The translations under genes were made by a program, and so were the position numbers. From CBDBGD01 sp965205235 (GTDB lineage Bacteria; Chloroflexota; Dehalococcoidia; Lucifugimonadales; UBA1127): a stretch of DNA of 64,000 bases. Where the stretch lies: positions 496,001 through 560,000 of the forward strand of contig CBDBGD010000007.1 of NCBI GenBank assembly GCA_965205235.1, given 5' to 3'. The notes under the pieces were generated by a model. The model was not told the origin of the DNA, did no database searches, and saw nothing but the letters and a program-made list of their open reading frames with translations. Below are positions 53,162 to 63,553 of the stretch, in pieces (position 1 is the first letter of the stretch; each line of letters starts with the position of its first letter).

Positions 53162-53189
53162 AGCCTGACCTCCCTAGTATAGCACAACT

Positions 53190-54854
<1,665 letters not shown>

Positions 54855-54866
54855 AGGGACCGCCAC

Positions 54867-55085
54867 AGGGGAAATGGGGGACAGAGGATGAAGAGACCGG
54901 AAGGATCTCGGTAAGGGCCACCCGAAAGACGCAGGACCGGGCTCAGGACCGCCTCCTGCCCGTCACAGCCATACATCAACCGCCAGTGCTGGAGTCCAGG
55001 GACACGAGAACCGCGGGGTGAGGCGAAACCGCGGCGATTGTAGGGGGGTGTGGGCTGCGCTGTCAAGGAGGCGGCGGGGTTTCCA
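54867..55085 (-). other. pyrG upstream region
   Basis: No gene is supported. The stretch upstream of pyrG on the minus strand contains foldable GC segments (GCAGGAGGCGGTCCTG and GAGCCCGGTCCTGCG), but no recognised riboswitch or attenuator. A promoter is not obvious. Confidence 0.35.
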
Positions 55086-55089
55086 AGAC

Positions 55090-55420
55090 CCCTTTCGGCT
55101 GAGGGTGGGGCGGCGGGTTCGATTCGATTCGTATCGTTTTGCGCGTTTTTTCCGGCTCCTCTGTGCCTGGAGGGACGCGGTCCAGCTTTGGCGTTCGATC
55201 CGCACGAAGATGGGGACAGCTTGGATTGGTCTGATCGAACCGCCGTCGGAGGGGGTGGTGCAGCTTGGGGTCGTCTTTTCGTCGCGGATTGGAACCGCGG
55301 GGCGCAGATAGGAACGAACGCCGCGCGAGGGGTACGCGGAACGAAATCGCAGCGGGTCGCAGATAGGGAAATGGGCTGAAAAAGGGGGGTGTAAAACGAA
55401 TCGCAGATAGGGCGAGGGCT
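55090..55420. repeat. Second arm of a diverged long inverted repeat with TCGCAGATAGG subrepeats
   Basis: Contains TCGATTCGATTCG, GCGCGTTTTTTCCGGCTCC, GGATTGGAACCGCGGGGCGC and three copies of CGCAGATA (55303, 55358, 55402). Its reverse complement parallels about 50430-50660 in the same order with many substitutions. No gene is seen. Confidence 0.6.
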
Positions 55421-55496
55421 GGACCCACGGCTTGTGCAGGTGTGTACACCCTAGACCCTCCACGGGAGAGCTTGTTCCGGTCTTGCGACGTTGGTT

Positions 55497-55573
55497 GGGC
55501 CCACCCGCCCGCCCTCGGAGGTTTTTCTCTGGGGGCCTGCGGCCCCCATGCCCCCGCTGGGGGCAGCAGGGCA
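55497..55573 (+). repeat. GC-rich palindromic interspersed repeat (family C), copy 2
   Basis: Nearly identical to 43-118: GGGCCCACCCGCCCGCCCTC, then GGGGGCCTGCGGCCCCC and ATGCCCCCGCTGGGGGCA. The preceding GCGACGTTGGTT is shared as well. Confidence 0.8.
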
Positions 55574-55629
55574 CGCCCCTGGATTCCGGCCTTAGCCGGA
55601 ATGACGATGAGCGGGGGGCGTCGAGGTTC

Positions 55630-56185
55630 CTGCTTCCGCAGGAACGACGATCGTCGGGCGCTGTTGGGCGCGGGTAGGTGGGCATGGAGGTAGGGTAGGG
55701 GGTTGGAGGGGCGAGGTGGAAGGGGGAGGTGGCACGCGGGGGAGAGTGGGGTCTGCGGGCGTTGTGGCGCGGCTGCGACCTTAGATTCCTCGTCGCTTTG
55801 CTCCTCGGAATGACAAGTAAGGGGGGCAGAAGGAGCGGGGGTTCGGCGGGCTCACCACGAGCGCGGTGGATGGGGGAGGTGCGGGCGCCCACAAGGGGCG
55901 CCCCTACGCCGATGTGCGCGGGCGTCAGGGTTCCCCTGCCTTCGCAGGGGCAGGCTCTGCTTTCGCAGGAACGACGATTGTGGGGGGCTGTTGGGCGCGG
56001 GTGGGTGGGCATGGGGGTAGGGTAGGGGTTGGAGGGGCAAGGTGGAAGGGGGAAGTGGCACGCGGGGGAGAGTGGGGTCTGCGGGCGTTGTGGCGCGGCT
56101 GCGACCTTAGATTCCTCGTCGCTTTGCTCCTCGGAATGACAACCAAAGGGGGCAGGCGGGGGCAAAGGAGCGGGGGTTCGGCGGG
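55630..56185 (+). repeat. Tandem direct repeat, two units of about 220 bp
   Basis: The unit at about 55630-55850 and the unit at about 55960-56185 share in order CGCAGGAACGACGAT, TGTTGGGCGCGGGTAGG (or GTGGG), GTGGCACGCGGGGGAGAGTG, TGTGGCGCGGCTGCGACC and TTAGATTCCTCGTCGCTTTG. Identity is very high over the last 130 bp. Long proline-rich open frames across it are artefacts. Confidence 0.8.
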
Positions 56186-56265
56186 GGCGGGATGAGCGCG
56201 GGAGGGCAAGCACAAGGGTTGCCCCTACAGCGGGTGTGTGATAGGATTCACCAAGTCCCAGCCGG

Positions 56266-56523
56266 ATGGTGTGTATGCCGTTGTGGGCGCTGGCCCTGCG
56301 GCTCACGGGTATGGGGTGGTTTGTTGCCGCATGCATCATCGTGGGACTTGGGGGAGGCATCCTCCTGGACCGGTGGCTCGAGACGCTGCCCCTCTTCACC
56401 CTGCTGGGTGTAGTCCTGGGGAGCGCAACGGCCTTCTACGGCGTGTACCGGCTGGTGCGGCCGTTGATGGGAGAGACGGAGCCCCCACCTAGCTCCTCGA
56501 AGGGGGAAAACGGGCAACGGTGA
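56266..56523 (+). CDS. AtpI/AtpZ-like small membrane protein (ATPase_gene1 type)
   Basis: The product is up to 85 residues (ATG 56266; ATG 56275 is also possible, and no clear ribosome site is seen). There are two hydrophobic spans: GMGWFVAACIIVGLGGGILL followed by DRWLETLPLFTLLGVVLGSA, the pattern of the small proteins that open many atp operons. They are proposed to help assemble the c-ring or move Mg/Ca. Its stop overlaps the atpB start (GTGATG), so they are coupled. Confidence 0.8.
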   Translation: MVCMPLWALALRLTGMGWFVAACIIVGLGGGILLDRWLETLPLFTLLGVVLGSATAFYGVYRLVRPLMGETEPPPSSSKGENGQR

Positions 56524-57449
56524 TGCGGAGTCCAGCCGCCACGCGCGTCTTTGTTCTCGTCGGCTTGGGCGTATTGGCGCTGGGACTATCCGGCTTCATC
56601 TGGGGGGCCATAGGCGCGGCGTTCTTCGGGACGGAGGCGCTGCTGCCGAAGCCCGAGGTGCACCTCCCGGCCCAGTCGGTCCTGGGGAGCGATGCGGGCA
56701 AGGACCTCAAGTACCTGGACGCCGGCACCAGCTTTGTCCTGACCAACACGCTGCTCTCATCCTTCGTTGCAACGGCCATCCTGCTCATCGTCTTCGTCCT
56801 GGGCACGGCGCGGCTGAGCCTGGTGCCGGGGCGCTTCCAGGGCCTGCTGGAGACGATCGTGGAGGGGCTGCTGGGGTTCATCGAGGGCGTGGTGGGGCGA
56901 GAGCGCTCACGGCAGCTTCTGCCCGTCATCGCCACGATCTTCCTGTTCGTGGCGCTCAACGCGTGGCTGGGGCTGCTGCCCATCTACCAGTCGTTCGGCG
57001 TGCTGAGCGACGAGGGGCACCTGAAGGCCGCGTTCCTTCGCCCGGCGGGGACGGACCTGAACATGCCGCTGGCGCTGGCGCTGGTCTCCTTCGTCTTCAT
57101 CGAGGCGCTGGGCATTCGGGCGTTCGGCCTGGGCTACTTCGGGAAGTTCATCCGCCTGGGGAACCTGCTCCGGGGGCGGATCTTCTCGGGACTCATCGAC
57201 CTGTTCGTCGGGGTGCTGGAGGCGGTGAGCGAGCTGGTCCGGGTGGTGAGCTTCACCTTCCGGCTGTTCGGGAACATGCTGGCGGGGGAGATCCTGCTGC
57301 TGGTCTCCGCCTTCCTGGTAGCCTTTGTCTTCACCGTGCCGTTCTACGGGCTGGAGCTGCTGGTGGGCTTTGTGCAGGCCCTCATCTTCGCCGGCCTGAC
57401 CCTGGTCTTTGCATCGGTTGCGCTGACACCGCACGAAGAGGAGCACTAG
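56520..57449 (+). CDS. atpB: F0F1 ATP synthase subunit a
   Basis: The product is 309 residues from GTG 56520 or ATG 56523. It has a long N-terminal extension before the first core span, then spans VATAILLIVFVLGTARL, IATIFLFVALNAWLGLLPIY, and LALALVSFVFIEALGIRAF. The essential Arg lies in VVSFTFRLFGNMLAGEILLL, and the last span is VGFVQALIFAGLTLVFASVA. Subunit a forms the proton half-channels against the c-ring. It is followed by a 32-codon ORF, then atpE. Confidence 0.95.
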   Translation: MMRSPAATRVFVLVGLGVLALGLSGFIWGAIGAAFFGTEALLPKPEVHLPAQSVLGSDAGKDLKYLDAGTSFVLTNTLLSSFVATAILLIVFVLGTARLSLVPGRFQGLLETIVEGLLGFIEGVVGRERSRQLLPVIATIFLFVALNAWLGLLPIYQSFGVLSDEGHLKAAFLRPAGTDLNMPLALALVSFVFIEALGIRAFGLGYFGKFIRLGNLLRGRIFSGLIDLFVGVLEAVSELVRVVSFTFRLFGNMLAGEILLLVSAFLVAFVFTVPFYGLELLVGFVQALIFAGLTLVFASVALTPHEEEH

Positions 57450-57462
57450 CCGAGGAGGTCTC

Positions 57463-57561
57463 ATGGAGATCATCATCTTTGCCCTGATCATTGCGACGCT
57501 TGGAGTTGCCGCTGCGGCCCTGGGCGGCATCTTTGCCATCTACGCCAGCCGGCAGGAATAA
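57463..57561 (+). CDS. 32-residue membrane microprotein between atpB and atpE
   Basis: ATG 57463 has GAGGAGG four to five bases upstream, as strong as the neighbouring atp genes. The translation MEIIIFALIIATLGVAAAAL, then GGIFAIYASRQE, is one membrane helix with a short basic/polar tail. It occupies the gap between atpB and atpE and ends 46 bp before the atpE ATG. The usual bacterial operon has no gene here. It may be an accessory single-span subunit of Fo, analogous in position only to small extra subunits known from some synthases. Confidence 0.6.
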   Translation: MEIIIFALIIATLGVAAAALGGIFAIYASRQE

Positions 57562-57607
57562 CGGGGTCGAGCTCAGACAGACACTATAGGAGCCAGAAGG
57601 AGGAGTC

Positions 57608-57838
57608 ATGGATGCAGAAGCATTGAAGGTACTTGGGGCGGGGCTTGCGATCGGCCTGGGGCTCATCGGCCCCGGTATCGGCATCGGCATTCTGGGCGCG
57701 GCGGCGATGAACGCAATCGGCCGCAACCCGGAGGCCCGAGGCGCCATTCTGACCAACATGATCCTGGCCATCGCATTCGCCGAGGCGCTGGGCATCTACG
57801 CGCTGATCGTGGCCGTGATCCTGGCCCTGGTGGTCTAG
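57608..57838 (+). CDS. atpE: F0F1 ATP synthase subunit c
   Basis: The product is 76 residues, the normal length, with AAGGAGGAG upstream. Helix 1 has GAGLAIGLGLIGPGIGIGIL, the polar loop is GRNPEARGAI (RNP), and helix 2 has the ion-binding Glu in LAIAFAEALGIYALIVAV. The set of residues around the Glu (no Gln in helix 1, Ala-Leu after the Glu) suggests a proton rather than a sodium synthase. Confidence 0.96.
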   Translation: MDAEALKVLGAGLAIGLGLIGPGIGIGILGAAAMNAIGRNPEARGAILTNMILAIAFAEALGIYALIVAVILALVV

Positions 57839-57866
57839 TCGCCGCCAGGACCTCAGGAGGGAGACC

Positions 57867-58367
57867 ATGGGCGAGCTGGGCTTTCACCTACCCAGCCTCC
57901 TAGCGTATCTAGTCAACTTTGGGCTGCTCCTAGCCCTTCTCTACTTCTTTGCCTACAAGCGCATCCTGGCCATGCTGGACCAGCGCTCCGGTCGAATCCG
58001 GGAGTCGCTGGAGCAGGCGGAGAACGCTCAGCAGGAAGCGGCGAAGGCGCGGGAGGAGATGGGCGACCAACTGGCCGAGGCGAGACGGGAAGGCCAGCAG
58101 ATGCTGGAGCAGGCCCGCCAAGCCGCGGAGCGCTTCCGGGAAGAGGAGCGCGAGCGCGCTCGGCAGGAGGCCGAGAGCCTGCTGGAACGCGCCCGCCAGG
58201 AGATCCAGCAGGAGCGCAACGCCGCCATCGAAGACGTGCGCCGCCACTTCGGCGACCTGGCCATCACCGCCGCCGAGCGGGTAGTGGAGCGGTCCCTGGA
58301 CCGCAGCGCACACAGCGATCTCATCGAGAAAGTGCTGGAGGAGGGCTTCGAGCCCTCCCGGGAGTAG
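57867..58367 (+). CDS. atpF: F0F1 ATP synthase subunit b
   Basis: The product is 166 residues with AGGAGGGAG upstream. One N-terminal membrane helix (LAYLVNFGLLLALLYFFAYK) is followed by a long charged coiled coil (RIRESLEQAENAQQEAAKAR and onward), the peripheral stalk, and a C-terminal segment (AITAAERVVERSLD) that binds subunit delta. It stops two bases before atpH. Confidence 0.95.
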   Translation: MGELGFHLPSLLAYLVNFGLLLALLYFFAYKRILAMLDQRSGRIRESLEQAENAQQEAAKAREEMGDQLAEARREGQQMLEQARQAAERFREEERERARQEAESLLERARQEIQQERNAAIEDVRRHFGDLAITAAERVVERSLDRSAHSDLIEKVLEEGFEPSRE

Positions 58368-58369
58368 GC

Positions 58370-58915
58370 ATGGCCGCTCGCTCGCTGCCGTCCCCCAAGC
58401 GTTACGCCCAGGCGGTCTTCCAGATCGCGGAGGCGGAGGGGAACCTGGACCAGTGGTCGGAGGTGCTGGGCGCCGGAGCGGAGGCCGCACGGTCGCCGGC
58501 CTTTGTGGCGGCGATGGACGCCCCCGGACTCAGCATCCAGGAGAAGCTGGCGATCCTTCGGCAGGTGCTGCCCACGATGCCGGACCAGGGCTACAACCTC
58601 CTGGCGCTCCTGGCGCGGCGGCGGGCGGTATCGCTGCTGCCGCGAATCCTGGAGGAGTACCAGAGCGCAGTCGACCGGCACCAGGGGCTGCGTCGAGTGG
58701 AGCTCAGGACGGCGGTGGAGCTCACGGACGCTGAGGAGCAGCGCATCGCCGAGCGGCTCAAGGCAGCTATGAACGCAGACGTCCGCACGAGCACGCGGGT
58801 GGACCCGGGGCTGCTGGGCGGCCTGATGGTCCGCATTGACGACACGATTCTCGACGGAACCGCCCGGGGGCGCCTGGAGAGCATGCGCCAAGCCCTGCGG
58901 GCCAGGGCCTTCTAG
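58370..58915 (+). CDS. atpH: F0F1 ATP synthase subunit delta
   Basis: The product is 181 residues. The family signatures are SPKRYAQAVFQIAEAEGNLD at the N-terminus and STRVDPGLLGGLMVRIDDTI at the C-terminus, followed by GTARGRLESMRQAL. Delta ties the peripheral stalk to the top of F1. Nearly overlaps atpF; atpA follows after 27 bp. Confidence 0.94.
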   Translation: MAARSLPSPKRYAQAVFQIAEAEGNLDQWSEVLGAGAEAARSPAFVAAMDAPGLSIQEKLAILRQVLPTMPDQGYNLLALLARRRAVSLLPRILEEYQSAVDRHQGLRRVELRTAVELTDAEEQRIAERLKAAMNADVRTSTRVDPGLLGGLMVRIDDTILDGTARGRLESMRQALRARAF

Positions 58916-58942
58916 GCCGGCAGTCCAGGTGGAGGAGAAGCT

Positions 58943-60451
58943 ATGACCACACGATCACAGGACATCGTCTCCGTCATCAAGCGGCAGATCGAGGAGTTTG
59001 GCGCCGGCGTCACGATGGTGGACGTGGGCACCGTGGTGGAGGTCGGGGACGGCATCGCACGGGCGCACGGCCTGGGCGGGTGCCGCTACTCGGAGCTCGT
59101 CGAGTTTCCGGGCGGCCTTCTGGGCATCGCCCTCAACCTGGAAGAGGACAGCGTCGGCATCGTCATCCTGGGCGACGAGAAGGCCATCAAGGAAGGCGAC
59201 GAGGTCAAGACGACGGGCCGCATCGTCGAGACGCCGGTGGGGGATGAGCTCCTGGGCCGGCTGGTGGACCCGCTGGGGACGCCGCTGGACGGCAAGGGGC
59301 CGATCGCGACGACGAAGACTCGCTCCGTCGAGCGAGTTGCCCCCGACGTGACCCGGCGGAAGTCGGTGGACACGCCGGTGCAGACGGGGATCAAGGCCAT
59401 CGACGCGATGATCCCCATCGGGCGCGGGCAGCGAGAGCTCATCCTGGGCGACCGGTCGACGGGGAAGACGGCGATTGCCCTGGACGCCATCATCAACCAG
59501 AAGGGCTCGGACCTGTACTGCATCTACGTGGCCATCGGCCAGAAGAGCAGCAAGGTGACCCAGGTGGTGGCCAAGCTGCAGGAGTACGGTGCGATGGAGC
59601 ACACCGTCGTCGTGGCGGCGAACTCGTCGGACCCGGCGGCGCTGCAGTACCTGGCGCCCTACGCAGGCTGCGCCATCGGCGAAGAGTTCATGGAGCAGGG
59701 GAAGGACGCCCTGGTCATCTACGACGACCTCTCCAAGCACGCGTGGGCGTACAGGCAGCTCTCGCTGCTGCTGCGCCGCCCCGCGGGCCGGGAGGCGTAC
59801 CCGGGCGACCTCTTCTACCTGCACAGCCGCCTGCTGGAGCGGGCCGCGAGGCTCGACGATGAGCGGGGCGGCGGCTCCTTGACGGCGCTGCCGGTCATCG
59901 AGACGCAGGCGGGGGACGTCTCGGCGTACGTGCCGACGAACGTCATCTCCATCACGGACGGGCAGATCTACCTGGAGGCCGAGCTCTTCAACGCCGGCAC
60001 CCGGCCCGCCATCAACGTGGGCCTGTCGGTGTCGCGTGTCGGGGGCTCTGCGCAGACGCGGGCGATGAAGCGGGTGGCGGGCAGGCTGCGGCTGGACCTG
60101 GCCCAGTACCGGGAGCTGGCGACCTTCGCCCAGTTCGGCACCGCGGACCTGGACCGGGCCACGCGGCAGCAGCTTGAGCGGGGCCAGCGCACGAGCGAAA
60201 TCCTCAAGCAGCCCCAGTACACCCCCTACTCCCTGGAGGAGCAGGTGATGGCGCTGTACGCGGTGAGCAACGGCTACCTGGACGAGATACCCCTCACCGC
60301 CATCGGGCGCTGGAGCGAAGAGTTCCAACGCTACATGAACACGGCCCGCGGCGAGGTGGGGCAGGCCATCCGGGAGAACTCGGACATCGGTGACACGGAG
60401 GAGGCGCTGAAGGATGCCATCACGGCGTTCAACCAGGGCTTCCAGGCATAG
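58943..60451 (+). CDS. atpA: F0F1 ATP synthase subunit alpha
   Basis: The product is 502 residues. It has an N-terminal beta-barrel (TVVEVGDGIARAHGLGGCRY), Walker A GDRSTGKTAIALDAI (Ser where Gln is usual), LVIYDDLSKHAWAYRQLSLL (Walker B region), and the signature PAINVGLSVSRVGGSAQTRA with the arginine finger in the VGGSAQ neighbourhood. The C-terminal helical domain is complete. GGAG precedes the ATG. Confidence 0.96.
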   Translation: MTTRSQDIVSVIKRQIEEFGAGVTMVDVGTVVEVGDGIARAHGLGGCRYSELVEFPGGLLGIALNLEEDSVGIVILGDEKAIKEGDEVKTTGRIVETPVGDELLGRLVDPLGTPLDGKGPIATTKTRSVERVAPDVTRRKSVDTPVQTGIKAIDAMIPIGRGQRELILGDRSTGKTAIALDAIINQKGSDLYCIYVAIGQKSSKVTQVVAKLQEYGAMEHTVVVAANSSDPAALQYLAPYAGCAIGEEFMEQGKDALVIYDDLSKHAWAYRQLSLLLRRPAGREAYPGDLFYLHSRLLERAARLDDERGGGSLTALPVIETQAGDVSAYVPTNVISITDGQIYLEAELFNAGTRPAINVGLSVSRVGGSAQTRAMKRVAGRLRLDLAQYRELATFAQFGTADLDRATRQQLERGQRTSEILKQPQYTPYSLEEQVMALYAVSNGYLDEIPLTAIGRWSEEFQRYMNTARGEVGQAIRENSDIGDTEEALKDAITAFNQGFQA

Positions 60452-60482
60452 GGACGACGCCACATCGTGAGGAGAGCGCTCA

Positions 60483-61347
60483 GTGGCTAGCCTGAGACAG
60501 ATCCGGCGGCGCATTCGCAGTGTGCAGAACACGGCGAAGATCACGCGGGCCATGGAGATGGTGGCCGCGGTGAAGATGCGTCGCGCTCAGGAGGCCGTGC
60601 TGGCCACCCGACCGTACGCCGAGAAGATGACGGGCCTGCTGGCCGACCTGGCGGCGATGCCGCCGGACGACCCGGCCCAGGTCCACCCCCTGCTGCAACG
60701 CCGGGAGGTGAAGCGTCTCTCGGTGGTGCACGTGACGCCGGACCGGGGGCTCTGCGGCGCTCTGCCGGGCACGCTGAACCGCAACGTGGCGACGTTCTCG
60801 CTGGAGGCGCCTGGCCCGGTCTCGATCGTCGCAGTGGGGCGCAAGGGACGGGACTTCATGACGCGCTACGGGCGCGACGTGCGGGCCGTCTTCACCGGGC
60901 TGGGCGAGCGGCCCAACCTGGCCGACATCACGCCCATCGCCCGGCTGGTCATCGACGACTTCACCAACGGCGACGTGGACGCGGTCTACGTGGCGTACGG
61001 GGAGTACGTGAGCACGATGGTGCAGCGGCCCCGTCATGCGACGGCTGCTGCCGGTGGAGCCGGCGGAGCTGCCGCCGTCGCACGCGGTGGGCTACATCTT
61101 TGAGCCGCAGAGCATGCAGCTCCTGGCCGAGCTGCTGCCCCGGTCGGTGGAGATGGAGATCTACCACGCGGTGCTGGAGGCGAACGCGAGCGAGCAGTCG
61201 GCCCGCATGGTCGCCATGCGCAGCGCCACGGAGAACGCCAACGACCTGGTCAAGGACCTGACGTTGGTGGCAAACAAGGTGCGACAGGAGACGATTACCA
61301 CGGAGCTTCTGGATATCATCGGCGGGACCTGGACGTTCCAGAACTAG
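60483..61347 (+). CDS. atpG: F0F1 ATP synthase subunit gamma, frame broken near 61033
   Basis: The start is GTG 60483: ASLRQIRRRIRSVQNTAKIT, the usual N-terminal helix, then KMRRAQEAVLATRPYAEKM. The first frame runs to 61103 but loses similarity at TMVQRP. The correct continuation VMRRLLPVEPAE, then EMEIYHAVLEANASEQSARM and MRSATENANDLVKDLTLVAN, lies in the next frame and ends at 61347. The break is at a CCCC run (about 61030-61034) that needs one C fewer, a classic homopolymer miscall. The repaired protein is about 287 residues, the normal length. It is the rotating shaft of F1. Confidence 0.93.
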
Positions 61348-61384
61348 GGCCGGGAATCCGCCGGCTCCGTCTGAGGAGGAGGCA

Positions 61385-62788
61385 ATGGCAAAGGACGCCA
61401 AGGGACAGGTGGTGCAGGTCATCGGCACCGTGGTGGACGTGGAGTTCCCACGGGAGGAGATGCCCGAAGTCCTGAACGCTATCGAGGTACCCGTGGAGGG
61501 GCAGACGCTGGTGCTGGAGGTGCAGCAGCACACCGGCAACAACTGGGTGCGCTGCCTGGCCCTGGGCCCGACGGAGGGCCTGGCACGGGGCAGCACGGTG
61601 GTGGACACCGGCGCTCCCATCCGCGTGCCCGTGGGCCGCGGCTCCCTGGGACGGCTCTTCAACGTGCTGGGAGAGCCCCTGGACGACCTGGAAGAGGTGG
61701 AGGCCACGGACGCGTGGCCCATCCACCGGGCGCCTCCCTCGATGGAAGAGCAGCAGACCACGACGGAGATCCTGGAGACGGGGCTCAAGGTCGTGGACCT
61801 GGTCACGCCGTTCACCAAGGGCGGCAAGATCGGCGCCTACGGCGGCGCCGGCGTGGGGAAGACCGTCATCATCCAGGAGCTCATCCGCAACATCGCCACG
61901 GTGCACCAGGGCTTCTCGGTGTTCGCCGGGGTGGGCGAGCGCTCCCGCGAAGGCAACGACCTCTGGCACGAGATGCAGGCGTCCGGCGTGCTGAAGAACG
62001 CGACTCTAGTGTTCGGCCAGATGAACGAGCCACCGGGGGTGCGGGCCAGGGTTGGCCTCACCGGCCTGACGATGGCCGAGTACTTCCGCGACGAGGAGGG
62101 CCAGGACGTCCTGCTCTTCATCGACAACATCTACCGGTACATCCTGGCGGGGATGGAAGTGTCGGCGCTGCTGGGGCGGATGCCTTCGGCGGTGGGCTAC
62201 CAGCCGACGCTGGGCACGGAGATGGGCGCGCTGGAGGAGCGGATCACGTCGACCCGAAAGGGGTCGATCACATCCTTCCAGGCGATCTACGTGCCGGCCG
62301 ACGACTACACGGACCCAGGCATCGTCGCCACGTTCGGACACCTGGACGCGGTGATCGCGCTGGAGCGGTCCATCGCCGAGCAGGGCCTGTACCCCGCGCT
62401 GGACCCGCTGGCCTCGACCTCCCGCATCCTGGACCCGCAGGTGGTGGGGGACGAGCACTACCGGGTGGCCCGGGGCGTGCAGGCCGTGCTGCAGCGGTAC
62501 CGTGACCTGCAGGACATCATCGCAATCCTGGGCGTGGAGGAGCTGTCCGAGGAGGACAAGCTGACGGTGGCGCGGGCCCGCAAGATCCAGCGCTTTCTCT
62601 CCCAGCCCATGTTCGTGGCGGAGCCCTTCACGGGCCAGGAGGGGCGCTACGTGCCCGTCCGGGAGACGGTGCGGGGCTTCTCCGAGATCCTGGAGGGGAA
62701 GCACGACGACCTGCCGGAGCAGGCCTTCTACATGGTGGGCTCCATCGAGGAGGCCAGGGAGAAGGCCGAGAAGATGATGGCTGCCTAG
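61385..62788 (+). CDS. atpD: F0F1 ATP synthase subunit beta
   Basis: The product is 467 residues with GAGGAGG upstream. Walker A is GGAGVGKTVIIQELI, the catalytic Glu is in GVGERSREGNDLWHEM, Walker B is VLLFIDNIYRYILAGMEVSA, and the DELSEED-type region is EELSEEDKLTVARARKIQRF. Note IYRYILAG where IFRFTQAG is common. The C-terminus is complete. It carries the catalytic sites for ATP synthesis. Confidence 0.97.
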   Translation: MAKDAKGQVVQVIGTVVDVEFPREEMPEVLNAIEVPVEGQTLVLEVQQHTGNNWVRCLALGPTEGLARGSTVVDTGAPIRVPVGRGSLGRLFNVLGEPLDDLEEVEATDAWPIHRAPPSMEEQQTTTEILETGLKVVDLVTPFTKGGKIGAYGGAGVGKTVIIQELIRNIATVHQGFSVFAGVGERSREGNDLWHEMQASGVLKNATLVFGQMNEPPGVRARVGLTGLTMAEYFRDEEGQDVLLFIDNIYRYILAGMEVSALLGRMPSAVGYQPTLGTEMGALEERITSTRKGSITSFQAIYVPADDYTDPGIVATFGHLDAVIALERSIAEQGLYPALDPLASTSRILDPQVVGDEHYRVARGVQAVLQRYRDLQDIIAILGVEELSEEDKLTVARARKIQRFLSQPMFVAEPFTGQEGRYVPVRETVRGFSEILEGKHDDLPEQAFYMVGSIEEAREKAEKMMAA

Positions 62789-62797
62789 GACCGGAAC

Positions 62798-63229
62798 ATG
62801 GCTGTAATGAAGCTTGAAATAGTCACCGGCGAGCGCCTCGTCTACAGCGGCGAGGTGGAGGTGCTGGTGGCGCCGGGCATCGAGGGGGAGCTGGGCATTC
62901 TCCCGCACCACGCTCCGCTGCTCACCATGCTCCAGCCTGGCGAAATCCGCATCGTGGTGGACGGCCAGGAGGAGTACATGGTCATCTCCGGGGGCTTCCT
63001 GGAGGTGCTGGCAAACACCGTCACCATCCTGGCCGACACGGCGGAGCGGGCCGACGAGATCGACGAGGAGCGGGCCCAGCAGGCGGTCCAGCGGGCCCAG
63101 GAGCGGCTGACCGGCCAACTGGCGGCCGACGACCTAGAGCGGGCGCTGGCGTCGATCCGGCGGGCGCAGGCGCGGGTCCACGTGGCCCGTCGGCGCCGGT
63201 CGCGGGGCGGGCCGACGCCGCTGCGGTAG
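62798..63229 (+). CDS. atpC: F0F1 ATP synthase subunit epsilon
   Basis: The product is 143 residues. The N-terminal beta-sandwich has LEIVTGERLVYSGEVEVLVA, GELGILPHHAPLLTMLQPGE, and MVISGGFLEVLANTVTILAD. The C-terminal two-helix part (DEERAQQAVQRAQERLTGQL) is followed by a basic tail RRRRSRGG. The C-terminal helices can inhibit ATP hydrolysis. Last gene of the atp operon; it converges on the higA-type gene 12 bp away. Confidence 0.94.
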   Translation: MAVMKLEIVTGERLVYSGEVEVLVAPGIEGELGILPHHAPLLTMLQPGEIRIVVDGQEEYMVISGGFLEVLANTVTILADTAERADEIDEERAQQAVQRAQERLTGQLAADDLERALASIRRAQARVHVARRRRSRGGPTPLR

Positions 63230-63240
63230 CGGCGGACTCG

Positions 63241-63537
63241 CTAGGCCGTCGTCTGCGGCTGATAGCGCTCGACGCGTATCCTGTCCTCACCCTCGCGCGC
63301 ACGGGCCAGGTCATGCGAGGCCTGCCGTCGCATCCAGAAATCCGCGCTGGACCACCCGGCCTTCTCAAGTCGAATGGCCATGTCGGGCGAGACCGCCGCG
63401 TGGCCGTTCAAGACGCGCGAGAGCGTGTGACGGGCAACGCCCAGGACCGCCGCCGCATCGGTGACACTCAGGCCAAGGGGGACCAGGCAGTTTTCCCTGA
63501 TGCTGCGGCCAGGGTGCGGGGGATTCTTCATGGCCAT
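63241..63537 (-). CDS. higA: HigA-family antitoxin (XRE helix-turn-helix)
   Basis: The product is 98 residues; the start is ATG 63537 (or 63531) after GGAG. It begins NPPHPGRSIRENCLVPLGLS and continues with the DNA-binding helices VTDAAAVLGVARHTLSRVLN, GHAAVSPDMAIRLEKAGW, matching the HigA/VapI antitoxin family. It follows the toxin gene by 16 bp (the higBA order). It should neutralise HigB and repress the promoter at 63839-63867 through the palindrome there. Confidence 0.9.
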   Translation of the reverse strand: MAMKNPPHPGRSIRENCLVPLGLSVTDAAAVLGVARHTLSRVLNGHAAVSPDMAIRLEKAGWSSADFWMRRQASHDLARAREGEDRIRVERYQPQTTA

Positions 63538-63553
63538 GGTCTCTTCTCCCGCT

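Noticed and set aside
54963..56399. A 478-codon minus-strand open frame
   Set aside because: It translates repeat DNA into proline/arginine/serine-rich sequence with internally repeated segments and no domain. It spans the tandem repeats and the AtpI-like gene start.
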